From: Acidobacteriota bacterium | Lineage (GTDB): Bacteria; Acidobacteriota; Aminicenantia; UBA2199 | Length of the DNA stretch: 7,342 nucleotides | Direction: 5' to 3' | Assembly (NCBI GenBank): GCA_021817755.1 | Contig: JAKAGC010000184.1 | Span: 1-7,342 of the forward strand | Shown: positions 1 to 7,342 of the stretch, piece by piece | Layout of the letters: each line of letters begins with the position of its first letter | Numbering within the stretch: the first letter of the stretch is position 1 | The notes under the pieces: model-generated | Told to the model about the DNA's origin: nothing | Seen by the model: the letters and a program-made list of their open reading frames with translations, nothing else | Database searches by the model: none | Translations under genes and position numbers: made by a program

Positions 1-1
1 T

Positions 2-1747
2 TTCAACTCTTTTAGGGTCAAAAATTATTATTATGTCGATAAAACTCGTTTTATTAGAAATATAGAAGAAAAAGGAGATTTTTTATTTCTCATTCGCCCC
101 CGCCGTTTCGGTAAATCACTATTCCTGGGAATTCTGGAATCCTACTATGATATCGCTTTTAAAGATCATTTCGATTTTTTCTTCAATGGAACCGAAATTT
201 ATAAAAATCCTACAAACGAAAAAAACAATTATATGATCTTAAAATTGAATTTTTCATTGGTTTATCCTGATATTCAGGCTCTGGAAAATTCATTTCTCAA
301 TTATATCAAAGAATCCACTTCCGATTTTATAACAAAATATGCTATACAATTAAATATAGATGTTGAAAAAGCTGTAAAAGAAGTTATTTCAAGAGAAACT
401 CCTTCCGACGTGATGGTTACCTTTCTAAAATACTGTAAAAGAAAAGAACATAAACTTTATGTCATCATCGATGAATATGACAACTTCGCGAATACCATTA
501 TAGCAGAGGCCGGTGACCTTGAATTCAGAAAAATTACACATGGACAAGGTTTTTTACGAGCGTTTTTTAATGTACTCAAAGGCGGAACTACCGATACGGA
601 CGCACCTATATCCCGGCTATTTATGACCGGAGTATCCCCCATCACACTCGATGATGTCACTTCCGGGTTTAATATTGCCACCAACATCTCACTGGATTCC
701 GATTTAAATGAAATTATGGGATTTACCGTAGAAGAAGTGGAAACCATGATCGATTATTACCGTCAAACCGGAAAAATAAAACATTCCACCCCTGAACTCC
801 TCGAAATTATGAGCCGTTGGTACAATCATTACCGGTTTTCGCTTTATTCCACACCCCATGTATTTAATACCGTTCATGTTTTGTACTTTCTCAAAGAATA
901 CATGAAGAATTCCCTCATTCCAATCGAGATGATCGATCGAAATATTCGTATCGATTATCAAAAACTCAAACATCTCATCGTTATAGATCAAAAAGGAACG
1001 CCTACCATAAACGGAAACTTCTCCCGGTTGTGTCAAATTATCGAAAATAATTCCATCCACTCTCGAATTGTTAAGGGCTTTCCCATCGATGAATTGATCG
1101 ATACCGAAAACTTTACATCTCTGCTTTACTATTTCGGACTTCTCACCATCGATGGACTGGATGAAGAAAATAAAGCCATTCTAAAAATCCCCAATGAATC
1201 CATCCGCCGGTTATATTATGACTATATCAAAGATGCCTATGAAAATACCGGTATATTCTCCCTCAAACTCACCGCTTATGAATCCCTGGTCAAAGAAATG
1301 GCTTTCAATGGGGATTGGGAACCGTTAATTGAATTTCTTGCAGCCCGTATCGATGAATCTTTAGGACTTAGAGATTTAATAACTGGAGAGAAATCCATCC
1401 AGGCCATGTTAAATGTGTATCTCGGTTTATCATCTTTATATCTTATCTCATCCGAAAAGGAATTGAATAAAGGGTATGCAGATCTTTTAATGGAACCATT
1501 TCTCGCTCAATTCCCCGCTATTAAATTCTCATATATCATCGAGATCAAATATATAAAACCCACGGATTATAAAAAATCCGGAACCCGTTCAAATCTGATT
1601 CAGCAACTCAAAGAAGAAGCCGAATCCCAACTTATCCAATATAGTAAAGATAAAAAACTAAAAGAAATTACAGGTTCAACCACCCTAAAAAAACTCGTGT
1701 TAATCTTTGCAGGAACCAAACTGGTGTATCATCACCAATTACCTTAA
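2..1747 (+). CDS. AAA-ATPase-like / PD-(D/E)XK nuclease-domain protein, 5' end outside window
   Basis: The reading frame is open from base 2 to the TAA at 1745-1747, giving 581 visible residues. The first in-frame ATG, at 233, is internal: the 77 codons before it encode the family's hallmark N-terminus, a YYVDKT motif (visible residues 10-15) followed by the P-loop-like RPRRFGKS (32-39, Lys38 at 113-115). Next come a Walker B-like VIIDEYD (Asp157, Glu158) and the family segment TGVSPITLDDVTSGFN. Near the C-terminus is a PD-(D/E)XK-type site: Asp494 in YADLLMEP and Glu514-Ile-Lys516 in IIEIKYIK. This matches the Pfam pair AAA-ATPase_like plus PDDEXK_9. The protein should be cytoplasmic, with no membrane segment seen. 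Probably only 10-20 residues are missing upstream. The biological role of the family is not established; it often occurs in many copies per genome, and mobile or defence roles are speculation. The ATPase and nuclease-like motifs look intact, so this is not a decayed copy in the part seen. Confidence 0.85.
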   Translation, partial: FNSFRVKNYYYVDKTRFIRNIEEKGDFLFLIRPRRFGKSLFLGILESYYDIAFKDHFDFFFNGTEIYKNPTNEKNNYMILKLNFSLVYPDIQALENSFLNYIKESTSDFITKYAIQLNIDVEKAVKEVISRETPSDVMVTFLKYCKRKEHKLYVIIDEYDNFANTIIAEAGDLEFRKITHGQGFLRAFFNVLKGGTTDTDAPISRLFMTGVSPITLDDVTSGFNIATNISLDSDLNEIMGFTVEEVETMIDYYRQTGKIKHSTPELLEIMSRWYNHYRFSLYSTPHVFNTVHVLYFLKEYMKNSLIPIEMIDRNIRIDYQKLKHLIVIDQKGTPTINGNFSRLCQIIENNSIHSRIVKGFPIDELIDTENFTSLLYYFGLLTIDGLDEENKAILKIPNESIRRLYYDYIKDAYENTGIFSLKLTAYESLVKEMAFNGDWEPLIEFLAARIDESLGLRDLITGEKSIQAMLNVYLGLSSLYLISSEKELNKGYADLLMEPFLAQFPAIKFSYIIEIKYIKPTDYKKSGTRSNLIQQLKEEAESQLIQYSKDKKLKEITGSTTLKKLVLIFAGTKLVYHHQLP

Positions 1748-1804
1748 TCCCTTCCTTTATCTTTATTTAATCATTTACTCCGTTCTTTTCATTCATTTTC
1801 TCTC
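1748..1804 (+). other. Pyrimidine-rich intergenic spacer
   Basis: The 57 bases between the stop codon of the AAA-ATPase gene and the hutU promoter are strongly strand-biased: 48 are C or T and only 9 are purines. No hairpin with a T-run was found, so no intrinsic terminator can be assigned to the upstream gene. A C-rich, G-poor unstructured transcript would suit Rho-dependent termination, but that is inference from composition alone. Confidence 0.4.
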
Positions 1805-1833
1805 TTGACAAGAAGTAAAAATTTCACTAATAT
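1805..1833 (+). promoter_or_regulatory. hutU promoter (sigma70-type)
   Basis: A perfect -35 box TTGACA (1805-1810) and a -10 box TAATAT (1828-1833) are separated by exactly 17 bases. Transcription would start near 1840, leaving a very short leader of about 13 bases that still contains the ribosome binding site. An 11-bp palindrome, TCTTGACAAGA (1803-1813), is centred on the -35 box. It could be an operator, but such a short palindrome may be chance. Confidence 0.75.
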
Positions 1834-1841
1834 CTGTTATT

Positions 1842-1846
1842 GGAGG
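1842..1846 (+). promoter_or_regulatory. hutU ribosome binding site
   Basis: GGAGG lies six bases before the ATG at 1853. It decides the start: the frame stays open upstream to a TTG at 1805, but that TTG is part of the -35 box and has no ribosome binding site of its own. The extra 16 codons should not be translated. Confidence 0.85.
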
Positions 1847-1852
1847 CAAAAA

Positions 1853-3853
1853 ATGAATCAAAAAGACGCCATACGTTTTACTTTACCCGATGAATTACCT
1901 GAAAAGAAGCCATTCATCGAGGGAATCCGACGCGCTCCGCATCGTGGATTAAAATTAACTAAGGCCCAGGTAAAAACCGCATTAAAAAACGCATTAAGAT
2001 ACATTCCGACTCATTTGCATGAAGCCATCGCCCCTGAATTCATGGAAGAATTATATACAACCGGTAGAATTTACGGTTACAGATACAGACCGGAAGGAAA
2101 TTTGAAAGCGAAACCGGTTGACCAATACAATGGAAAAATTCTGGAAGCCAAAGCATTCCAGGTCATGATCGATAATAACCTGGATTTCGATGTAGCACTT
2201 TATCCTTATGAACTCGTAACTTACGGCGAATCCGGCCAGGTTTTTCAAAACTGGATGCAATACGCCCTCGTGAAACGCTATCTCGAAGAGATGAAGGATA
2301 ATCAGACACTTGTTATATATTCCGGTCATCCACTCGGTTTATTTCCTACATTTAAAGAAGCTCCCCGCGTTATTTCCACCAATGGGATGCTGGTCGGTTT
2401 ATACGATAACCCCGAAGGGTTCCATACCGGAGCAGCCATGGGAGTATCCAATTATGGGCAGATGACTGCCGGCGGCTGGATGTATATTGGACCCCAGGGA
2501 ATCGTTCATGGGACATATATTACTGTATTAAACGCAGGCCGCCTTTATCTCGGTTTACCCCAGGATAAAGACCTTGCAGGTATCGTTTATCTCAGTTCCG
2601 GTTTAGGCGGTATGAGCGGTGCTCAGCCTAAAGCAGTAGAAATCGCAGGCGGTATCGGGATTATCGCGGAAGTGGATTACTCCCGTATCCAGACTCGCCA
2701 CAGCCAGGGTTGGGTTTCCAAGGTATCGGACAACCTCGATCAAATCAAAGCCTGGATCGATGAATACAGAGAATCTAAAAAGCCTGTTTCAATTGCATAT
2801 TATGGAAATGTCGTCGATCTTCTCGAATATTGCGTAAAAAACAATGTAAAAATCGAACTCGCATCTGATCAGACCTCCTGCCATGATGTTTATGGCGGTG
2901 GCTATACTCCCGCAGATTATACCTTTGAACAAGGTCGTAAATTAATGGAAGAAGATCCGGCTGAATTTAAGAAAAAGGTCGATGAATCACTGGTAAAACA
3001 ATTCCATCTTATCCGGGAAATGGAGAAGAAAGGCACTTATTTCTGGGATTACGGCAATTCATTCCTTAAAGCTGTTTACGACGCCGGAGCTACTGAAATT
3101 GCCATTGACCCTGCCAATCCTTCCGATGGTTTTATATTCCCCAGTTATGTAGAACATATCATGGGTCCCATGTGTTTTGATTATGGTTATGGTCCCTTCC
3201 GGTGGGTATGCTTAAGCGGAAAACCCGAAGACTTGCACAAAACCGATCATGCCGCAATGGAATGCATTGATCCGAACCGTCGAGGTATGGATCGCGATAA
3301 TTACGAATGGATTAAAAATGCTGAGGATAATAAACTGGTTGTCGGTACTCAAGCCCGTATCCTTTACGCAGATACCGAAGGCCGTATGAAGATCGCCTTA
3401 AAATTCAACCAAATGATCCGTAGCGGAGAAATCGGACCTGTTATGTTAGGTAGAGATCATCACGATGTTTCCGGTACAGATTCACCTTTCAGAGAAACCT
3501 CGAATATTAAGGATGGTAGCAATATCACTGCTGATATGGCCGTACATAACTTCGCAGGCGATGCCGTTCGCGGTATGTCCATGGTTGTTCTCTCCAATGG
3601 CGGAGGAGTGGGAGTCGGGAAATCCTTCAATGGTGGATTCGGACTGGTTCTCGATGGTTCTGATTTAAAAGACAAAATCATCCGTTTGGCAATGGAATGG
3701 GATGTTATGAACGGTATCTCACGCCGCGCCTGGGCAAGGAATGAACATGCGCTGGAAGTCATTTCCGATTGGAATTCCAAAAACGATCAACGTGGGCATA
3801 TCACGGTTCCTTTCCTCGCGAATGATACATTAATCGATAAATTAATTAAATAA
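1853..3853 (+). CDS. hutU: Urocanate hydratase (urocanase), long form
   Basis: HutU (EC 4.2.1.49) converts urocanate to 4-imidazolone-5-propionate using tightly bound NAD+. It is the second step of histidine degradation, in the cytoplasm. The 666-residue product is longer than the roughly 550-560-residue enzymes of Pseudomonas and Bacillus and resembles the long form shared with animals (UROC1 type). Visible motifs include the NAD-binding glycine-rich stretch GLGGMSGAQPKA (from residue 250), DQTSCHD (339-345), GPFRWVCLSG with Cys453, which matches the cysteine held to be essential in Pseudomonas HutU (Cys410), and the C-terminal GRDHHDVSGTDSPFRET and GGGVGVGKSFNGGFG. All key blocks are present and the frame is intact. 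It has its own promoter and ribosome binding site, and ends 90 bases from the convergent copA. No hutH, hutI, hutG or ftcD is visible on either side, so the rest of the pathway must lie elsewhere if present. Confidence 0.95.
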   Translation: MNQKDAIRFTLPDELPEKKPFIEGIRRAPHRGLKLTKAQVKTALKNALRYIPTHLHEAIAPEFMEELYTTGRIYGYRYRPEGNLKAKPVDQYNGKILEAKAFQVMIDNNLDFDVALYPYELVTYGESGQVFQNWMQYALVKRYLEEMKDNQTLVIYSGHPLGLFPTFKEAPRVISTNGMLVGLYDNPEGFHTGAAMGVSNYGQMTAGGWMYIGPQGIVHGTYITVLNAGRLYLGLPQDKDLAGIVYLSSGLGGMSGAQPKAVEIAGGIGIIAEVDYSRIQTRHSQGWVSKVSDNLDQIKAWIDEYRESKKPVSIAYYGNVVDLLEYCVKNNVKIELASDQTSCHDVYGGGYTPADYTFEQGRKLMEEDPAEFKKKVDESLVKQFHLIREMEKKGTYFWDYGNSFLKAVYDAGATEIAIDPANPSDGFIFPSYVEHIMGPMCFDYGYGPFRWVCLSGKPEDLHKTDHAAMECIDPNRRGMDRDNYEWIKNAEDNKLVVGTQARILYADTEGRMKIALKFNQMIRSGEIGPVMLGRDHHDVSGTDSPFRETSNIKDGSNITADMAVHNFAGDAVRGMSMVVLSNGGGVGVGKSFNGGFGLVLDGSDLKDKIIRLAMEWDVMNGISRRAWARNEHALEVISDWNSKNDQRGHITVPFLANDTLIDKLIK

Positions 3854-3863
3854 TTCCCCCAAT

Positions 3864-3898
3864 TCTGAAACTATTTAGCGAATCAATATTTTTTCAGA
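3864..3898. repeat. Weak inverted repeat between hutU and copA
   Basis: TCTGAAA (3864-3870) and TTTCAGA (3892-3898) form 7-bp complementary arms around a 21-base AT-rich loop. It lies directly next to the stronger hairpin at 3902-3927. With such a long loop it is a weak structure. It may help terminate copA transcription, which reads it after the strong hairpin, or may have no role. Confidence 0.35.
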
Positions 3899-3901
3899 GG
3901 C

Positions 3902-3927
3902 CCAGGGGGCGAATAAAAGCCCCCTGG
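3902..3927. terminator. Hairpin terminator shared by convergent hutU and copA
   Basis: CCAGGGGGC (3902-3910) and GCCCCCTGG (3919-3927) form a perfect 9-bp stem with an 8-base AT-rich loop. It sits in the 90-base gap between two genes that converge, where a bidirectional terminator is expected. Neither strand has the usual T-run after the stem: plus-strand transcription continues into TCACATCAATC, and the minus strand into an A-rich stretch. It therefore departs from a textbook intrinsic terminator. It could instead be a 3'-end mRNA stabiliser. Confidence 0.6.
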
Positions 3928-3943
3928 TCACATCAATCACACA

Positions 3944-6535
3944 TCAAACATTCTCTCTACGGAAAAATTTCATCAATAATGTATTGGTAACAACCGATAC
4001 TGAACTAAACGCCATTGCTGCGCCTGCGATCATGGGATTTAATAGAAAACCGGTAAAGGGATAAAGTACTCCGGCTGCAACAGGTATACCCACGACATTA
4101 TAACAGAAGGCCCAGAAGAGGTTTTGTTTAATCTTGCGCATGGTATAACGTGAAATATCCATCGCAGCCACAACATCCCGCAAATCGCTTTTTACCAGGA
4201 CAAAATCCCCTGTTTCAATCGCAATATCCGTACCGCTGCCCACTGCGATTCCAATATCTGCCTGAGCCAAAGCAGGTGCATCGTTTATCCCGTCCCCTAC
4301 CATTGCTACTTTTAACCCTTTTTCCTGCATCTCTTTTAAACATAACGCTTTTCCCGCAGGTAAAACCTCTGCCATCACTTCATCGATCCCCGATTCTTTC
4401 GCAATTGCTTCCGCTGTTTTGCGATTATCTCCTGTAATAAGAAATGTTCGTAATCCTTTTTTCTTTAGTAATTTGACCGCTTCCACACTGTGTTCTTTTA
4501 ATGTATCTGCTGCCGCAATCAATCCCAATATTTCAGATGCTCTCGCCAGTATCATTACTGTTTTTCCCTGTCCCCCCAACTCACGGAAATGGTCTTCCTC
4601 ACCCGGTTTTACTTCTACTTGCTTTTCATGCATCAATTGTAAATTTCCCAGGTAGTATACATCCGAATTGATAACCCCCTTTACTCCCCAGCCTGTGAAG
4701 GATTCAAAATCCGAAACATTTTTCAAAATACATCCAACTTCACCTGCACGTTTAACCAACGCCTGAGCCAGCGGATGTTCGGAAAATTTTTCAATGGAAG
4801 CTGCCATTAATAATATCTCTGTTTCGGTTGCATTTACCGGAATAATATCTGTTACTACCGGTTCCCCCCGTGTTAATGTCCCGGTTTTATCAAAAACGAT
4901 TGCATCGATGTGCTTTACCCGTTCCAAAGTTTCCGCATTCTTAACCAATATCCCATGTTTCGCTGCCAGTCCCGTTCCCATCATGACTGCCGTAGGAACA
5001 GCTAATCCCAATGCGCACGGACATGCGATAATGGTTACGGAAATCGCCACACTAATAGCAAAAACCATTTCTTTACCGGTTAATAGCCAGATCAAGAAAG
5101 ATAATCCTGCCACAGACAAAACAAACGGAACAAAGTAACCCGCGATTCGATCCGCCAGATTCTGGATCGGTGCCCTGGATTCCTGGGCTTTCCTGACCAT
5201 ACGAATAATCTGCGACAGCATCGTGTCTTTGCCGATCTTCTCCGTTACCATGGTGAATGTACCCGTTTTATTGATAGTAGCCCCTATAACATGATCTCCC
5301 GTTTTTTTCTCTACAGGAATACTTTCTCCGGTTATCATCGACTCATCGACAAAACTTCTTCCATCCCGGATTGAACCGTCAACCGGTATTTTCATTCCCG
5401 GTTTTACCATAACTATATCCCCGATTTCAACTTCTCCAAGCGGGATTTCAATTTCATCGCCATTTCGAATAACAACTGCGGTTTTAGGTGAGAGACCCAT
5501 TAATTTCTTTATTGCTTCTCCTGTTCTCCCCCTGGCAATCGATTCCAATAATTTCCCAAAAGTAATAAAGAGTAAAATAGTACCCACTGCATCGAAATAA
5601 TAGTGATCGAAACCGCTTATATCAAGTTTCCAGGTCGAATCGATCAAACTCGCTACCGAATAAACATAAGCTGCACCCGTTCCTATCGCAACAAGCGAAT
5701 CCATATTGGGCATCCGGTGAATAAACAACGCCCGAAACCCCTTTGTATAAAACGAATGAGAAAAAGCAATCATGGCGGATGCCAATAAAAATTGTAATTG
5801 CAAAGCCAATGCTTCGGATACCAGATTAAAATGAAAAAACATACCCCCAATTGCTATAATAAATAATGGTATACCCAAAATAAGAAGTGGAAAAAACTTT
5901 CGCTTCCAAGCTCTCGTATCATTTTCTGAAATTTCAGTCTCAATCGGTTCCATATCCATTATAATAGTCGCTTTGTACCCTTCTGAGGAAAGGGTTTTAA
6001 TAAAACCCGACGGTTTCTCCACCGCCGGATTATATACCACTTCTATCGCATGCTTGGCCGATGATGTTTTTAACCGTAGAATTCCCGTATGTCTTTTTAA
6101 TACATTTTCTACCATGACTTGTTTGTAGGGGGTGTCCATTCCATCTACGGTAATTACCGCTGTTTGTTCGTCGCATTGCTCCGGGATCAGCTTATACCCC
6201 AATTTCTTAACCATCCCTTCAATATCTTCCGCATCCAGCCTAACCGGATCGAATTCAACCCTACATCGATTCGAAGCAAAATTAACACGTACTTCCGAAA
6301 TTCCCGGTACTTTTTTTAATCCTCTTTCTATAGCAAGTGCACAATTGGCACAATGCATTCCTTCCACCATATACTCTTTCCCGGTAAAGCTCGGAGCATA
6401 AACTTCAGGCGATCTTTTGAATTCTTCCAGGCATCTCTCGGAACAAAACCGGTATGTTTCATTATTATATATATATTGAAATGAATCCATCGGTGATTCA
6501 TCCAAAGTTCTTCCACAAACGGCGTCTTTTGTCAT
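3944..6535 (-). CDS. copA: Cu(+)-exporting P1B-type ATPase with N-terminal YHS domain
   Basis: This 863-residue protein should pump Cu(+) out of the cytoplasm across the inner membrane, driven by ATP. Domains in order: a YHS-type metal-binding domain (about 3-47; Cys7, Cys31, Cys35); a heavy-metal-associated domain with GMHCANC (Cys62, Cys65); a second such fold (about 125-190) whose CxxC is replaced by Thr135 and Lys138; four membrane segments (about 214-330); the actuator domain with TGE (402-404); two segments including the CPC motif (505-507); the phosphorylation site DKTGTLT (Asp549); SEHPLA (His587); TGDN (701-704); GDGINDAP (747-754); and two final segments with YN (812-813) and MAFSS (841-845). 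CPC with YN and MxxSS marks the Cu(+) subgroup P1B-1 rather than zinc or cadmium pumps; Ag(+) is a possible second substrate. The ATG at 6533-6535 has a good ribosome binding site. No copZ or csoR is adjacent. It diverges from dnaK. Confidence 0.95.
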   Translation of the reverse strand: MTKDAVCGRTLDESPMDSFQYIYNNETYRFCSERCLEEFKRSPEVYAPSFTGKEYMVEGMHCANCALAIERGLKKVPGISEVRVNFASNRCRVEFDPVRLDAEDIEGMVKKLGYKLIPEQCDEQTAVITVDGMDTPYKQVMVENVLKRHTGILRLKTSSAKHAIEVVYNPAVEKPSGFIKTLSSEGYKATIIMDMEPIETEISENDTRAWKRKFFPLLILGIPLFIIAIGGMFFHFNLVSEALALQLQFLLASAMIAFSHSFYTKGFRALFIHRMPNMDSLVAIGTGAAYVYSVASLIDSTWKLDISGFDHYYFDAVGTILLFITFGKLLESIARGRTGEAIKKLMGLSPKTAVVIRNGDEIEIPLGEVEIGDIVMVKPGMKIPVDGSIRDGRSFVDESMITGESIPVEKKTGDHVIGATINKTGTFTMVTEKIGKDTMLSQIIRMVRKAQESRAPIQNLADRIAGYFVPFVLSVAGLSFLIWLLTGKEMVFAISVAISVTIIACPCALGLAVPTAVMMGTGLAAKHGILVKNAETLERVKHIDAIVFDKTGTLTRGEPVVTDIIPVNATETEILLMAASIEKFSEHPLAQALVKRAGEVGCILKNVSDFESFTGWGVKGVINSDVYYLGNLQLMHEKQVEVKPGEEDHFRELGGQGKTVMILARASEILGLIAAADTLKEHSVEAVKLLKKKGLRTFLITGDNRKTAEAIAKESGIDEVMAEVLPAGKALCLKEMQEKGLKVAMVGDGINDAPALAQADIGIAVGSGTDIAIETGDFVLVKSDLRDVVAAMDISRYTMRKIKQNLFWAFCYNVVGIPVAAGVLYPFTGFLLNPMIAGAAMAFSSVSVVTNTLLMKFFRRENV

Positions 6536-6543
6536 CGAATTAA

Positions 6544-6548
6544 CCTCC
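6544..6548 (-). promoter_or_regulatory. copA ribosome binding site
   Basis: Read on the minus strand, GGAGG (CCTCC on the plus strand) lies eight bases before the copA ATG. This supports the start at 6535 and thus the inclusion of the YHS domain in the protein. Confidence 0.85.
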
Positions 6549-6582
6549 GGTTAATGGTAATATGAGTATTCGATAATATACA

Positions 6583-6611
6583 AGAATAGAACATATTCTA
6601 CTTTTTTTCAA
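6583..6611 (-). promoter_or_regulatory. Candidate copA promoter
   Basis: On the minus strand, TTGAAA (6611-6606) is followed after 17 bases by TATTCT (6588-6583), a reasonable -35 and a mediocre -10 (4 of 6 to TATAAT). A TATATT a few bases further downstream is an alternative -10, but no good -35 stands at the right distance from it. A weak -10 with a palindrome beside it is typical of a regulated promoter. The predicted leader is about 40 bases. Confidence 0.45.
6587..6600. promoter_or_regulatory. Palindrome in copA promoter, possible operator
   Basis: TAGAACATATTCTA is symmetric at six of seven base pairs (the exception is C/A near the centre). It lies inside the spacer of the candidate copA promoter and touches its -10 box, where a repressor or MerR-type activator would act. 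It does not match the CopY box (TACAnnTGTA) or the GC-rich CsoR operator. The binding protein, if any, is unknown. Confidence 0.4.
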
Positions 6612-6616
6612 GTCCC

Positions 6617-6636
6617 ATGAACTAGAATCGGTTCAT
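6617..6636. repeat. Inverted repeat upstream of copA promoter
   Basis: ATGAAC (6617-6622) and GTTCAT (6631-6636) form perfect 6-bp arms with an 8-base spacer containing TAGAA. The TAGAA also occurs in the palindrome at 6587-6600. It sits just upstream of the candidate copA -35 box, a position suited to a regulator site, but the arms are short enough to arise by chance. Confidence 0.3.
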
Positions 6637-6777
6637 TTGATTAGGGAGAGAAAATTCAAAGTTGAGTGAACCAATGGAAGATTTTTTTATTTTTTCTTTT
6701 CCTTTTAACAAGAGGGTTCCCAAGCAAGAAACATATCAATCTAACAACAAGTGACTCATATTTATCTGATTGAAATG

Positions 6778-6806
6778 TTGACAAATTAAAAAAAATAGTA
6801 TATACT
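6778..6806 (+). promoter_or_regulatory. dnaK promoter (sigma70-type)
   Basis: A perfect TTGACA (6778-6783) and TATACT (6801-6806) are separated by exactly 17 bases, so this is a strong vegetative-type promoter. Transcription should start near 6812-6814, giving a leader of about 44 bases. It does not resemble a sigma32 heat-shock promoter, so any heat control would have to come from a repressor or the leader RNA. Confidence 0.8.
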
Positions 6807-6809
6807 TTT

Positions 6810-6833
6810 TTCGGTTTTGGAATAAAAACCGAA
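6810..6833. promoter_or_regulatory. Inverted repeat at dnaK transcription start, possible operator or leader hairpin
   Basis: TTCGGTTTT (6810-6818) and AAAACCGAA (6825-6833) are perfect 9-bp arms with a 6-base spacer. The left arm covers the predicted start of transcription, the position where the HrcA operator CIRCE is often found, but the sequence is not CIRCE (TTAGCACTC-N9-GAGTGCTAA). If transcription begins at G6813, the RNA keeps only a 6-bp GGUUUU/AAAACC hairpin at its 5' end. The full symmetry exists only in DNA, which favours an operator over an RNA element. This is inference. Confidence 0.5.
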
Positions 6834-6841
6834 TCCATTAA

Positions 6842-7342
<501 letters not shown>

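Noticed and set aside
704..1060. 118-codon open frame antisense to the AAA-ATPase gene
   Set aside because: It lies wholly inside a well-supported gene whose motifs continue through it, and it has no recognisable domain of its own.
4794..5138. 114-codon open frame on the plus strand inside copA
   Set aside because: It is antisense to the CPC and DKTGT region of copA, so its openness is explained by the codon constraints of the real gene.
6536..6620. CopY box or CsoR operator upstream of copA
   Set aside because: No TACAnnTGTA and no GC-rich CsoR-type palindrome is present; the palindrome found is AT-rich and different.
6656..6838. 60-codon open frame on the minus strand between copA and dnaK
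   Set aside because: It runs antisense through the dnaK promoter, has no ribosome binding site before its ATG, and its Lys/Phe-rich content reflects AT-rich non-coding DNA.
6640..6840. CIRCE/HrcA operator upstream of dnaK
   Set aside because: No TTAGCACTC-N9-GAGTGCTAA-like sequence was found; a GAGTG-containing stretch near 6664 lacks the partner arm.

Overview
The window holds four protein-coding genes and two informative intergenic regions. Base composition is moderately AT-rich, roughly 40% GC by eye. The DnaK fragment at the right edge carries the extra N-terminal segment (about residues 76-101) that is typical of Gram-negative DnaK and absent from Firmicutes. This points to a diderm bacterium. 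A long-form urocanate hydratase and an AAA-ATPase/PD-(D/E)XK protein, a family common in anaerobes, would fit a spirochaete, Bacteroidota-like or other anaerobic diderm lineage. The sequence alone does not settle the phylum.

Layout, left to right. (1) Positions 2-1747, plus strand: nearly all of an AAA-ATPase-like protein with a C-terminal PD-(D/E)XK nuclease-like domain. Its first few codons lie left of the window. (2) Positions 1748-1852: a short pyrimidine-rich gap, then a near-consensus sigma70-type promoter and a strong ribosome binding site for (3) hutU at 1853-3853, a long-form urocanate hydratase of the histidine degradation pathway, with no other hut gene in view. (4) Positions 3854-3943: a convergent gap with a strong 9-bp GC-rich hairpin that is the likely terminator. 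(5) Positions 3944-6535, minus strand: copA, a Cu(+)-exporting P1B-type ATPase with an N-terminal YHS domain, one intact CxxC metal-binding domain and a second domain whose cysteines are lost. (6) Positions 6536-6856: a divergent regulatory region of about 320 bp with promoters firing in both directions. A near-palindrome lies inside the copA promoter, and a 9-bp-arm inverted repeat sits at the predicted dnaK transcription start. (7) Positions 6857-7342: the first 162 codons of dnaK, cut by the window edge.

The four genes do not form one operon. hutU, copA and dnaK each have their own plausible promoter, and copA and dnaK diverge. The links are loose: copA and dnaK both serve stress and homeostasis functions and share an upstream region, while hutU is catabolic. 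No CRISPR array, tRNA, rRNA, insertion sequence or obvious new multigene system was found. The most interesting leads are regulatory, namely the non-CIRCE inverted repeat at dnaK and the palindrome in the copA promoter, together with the altered metal-binding N-terminus of CopA.
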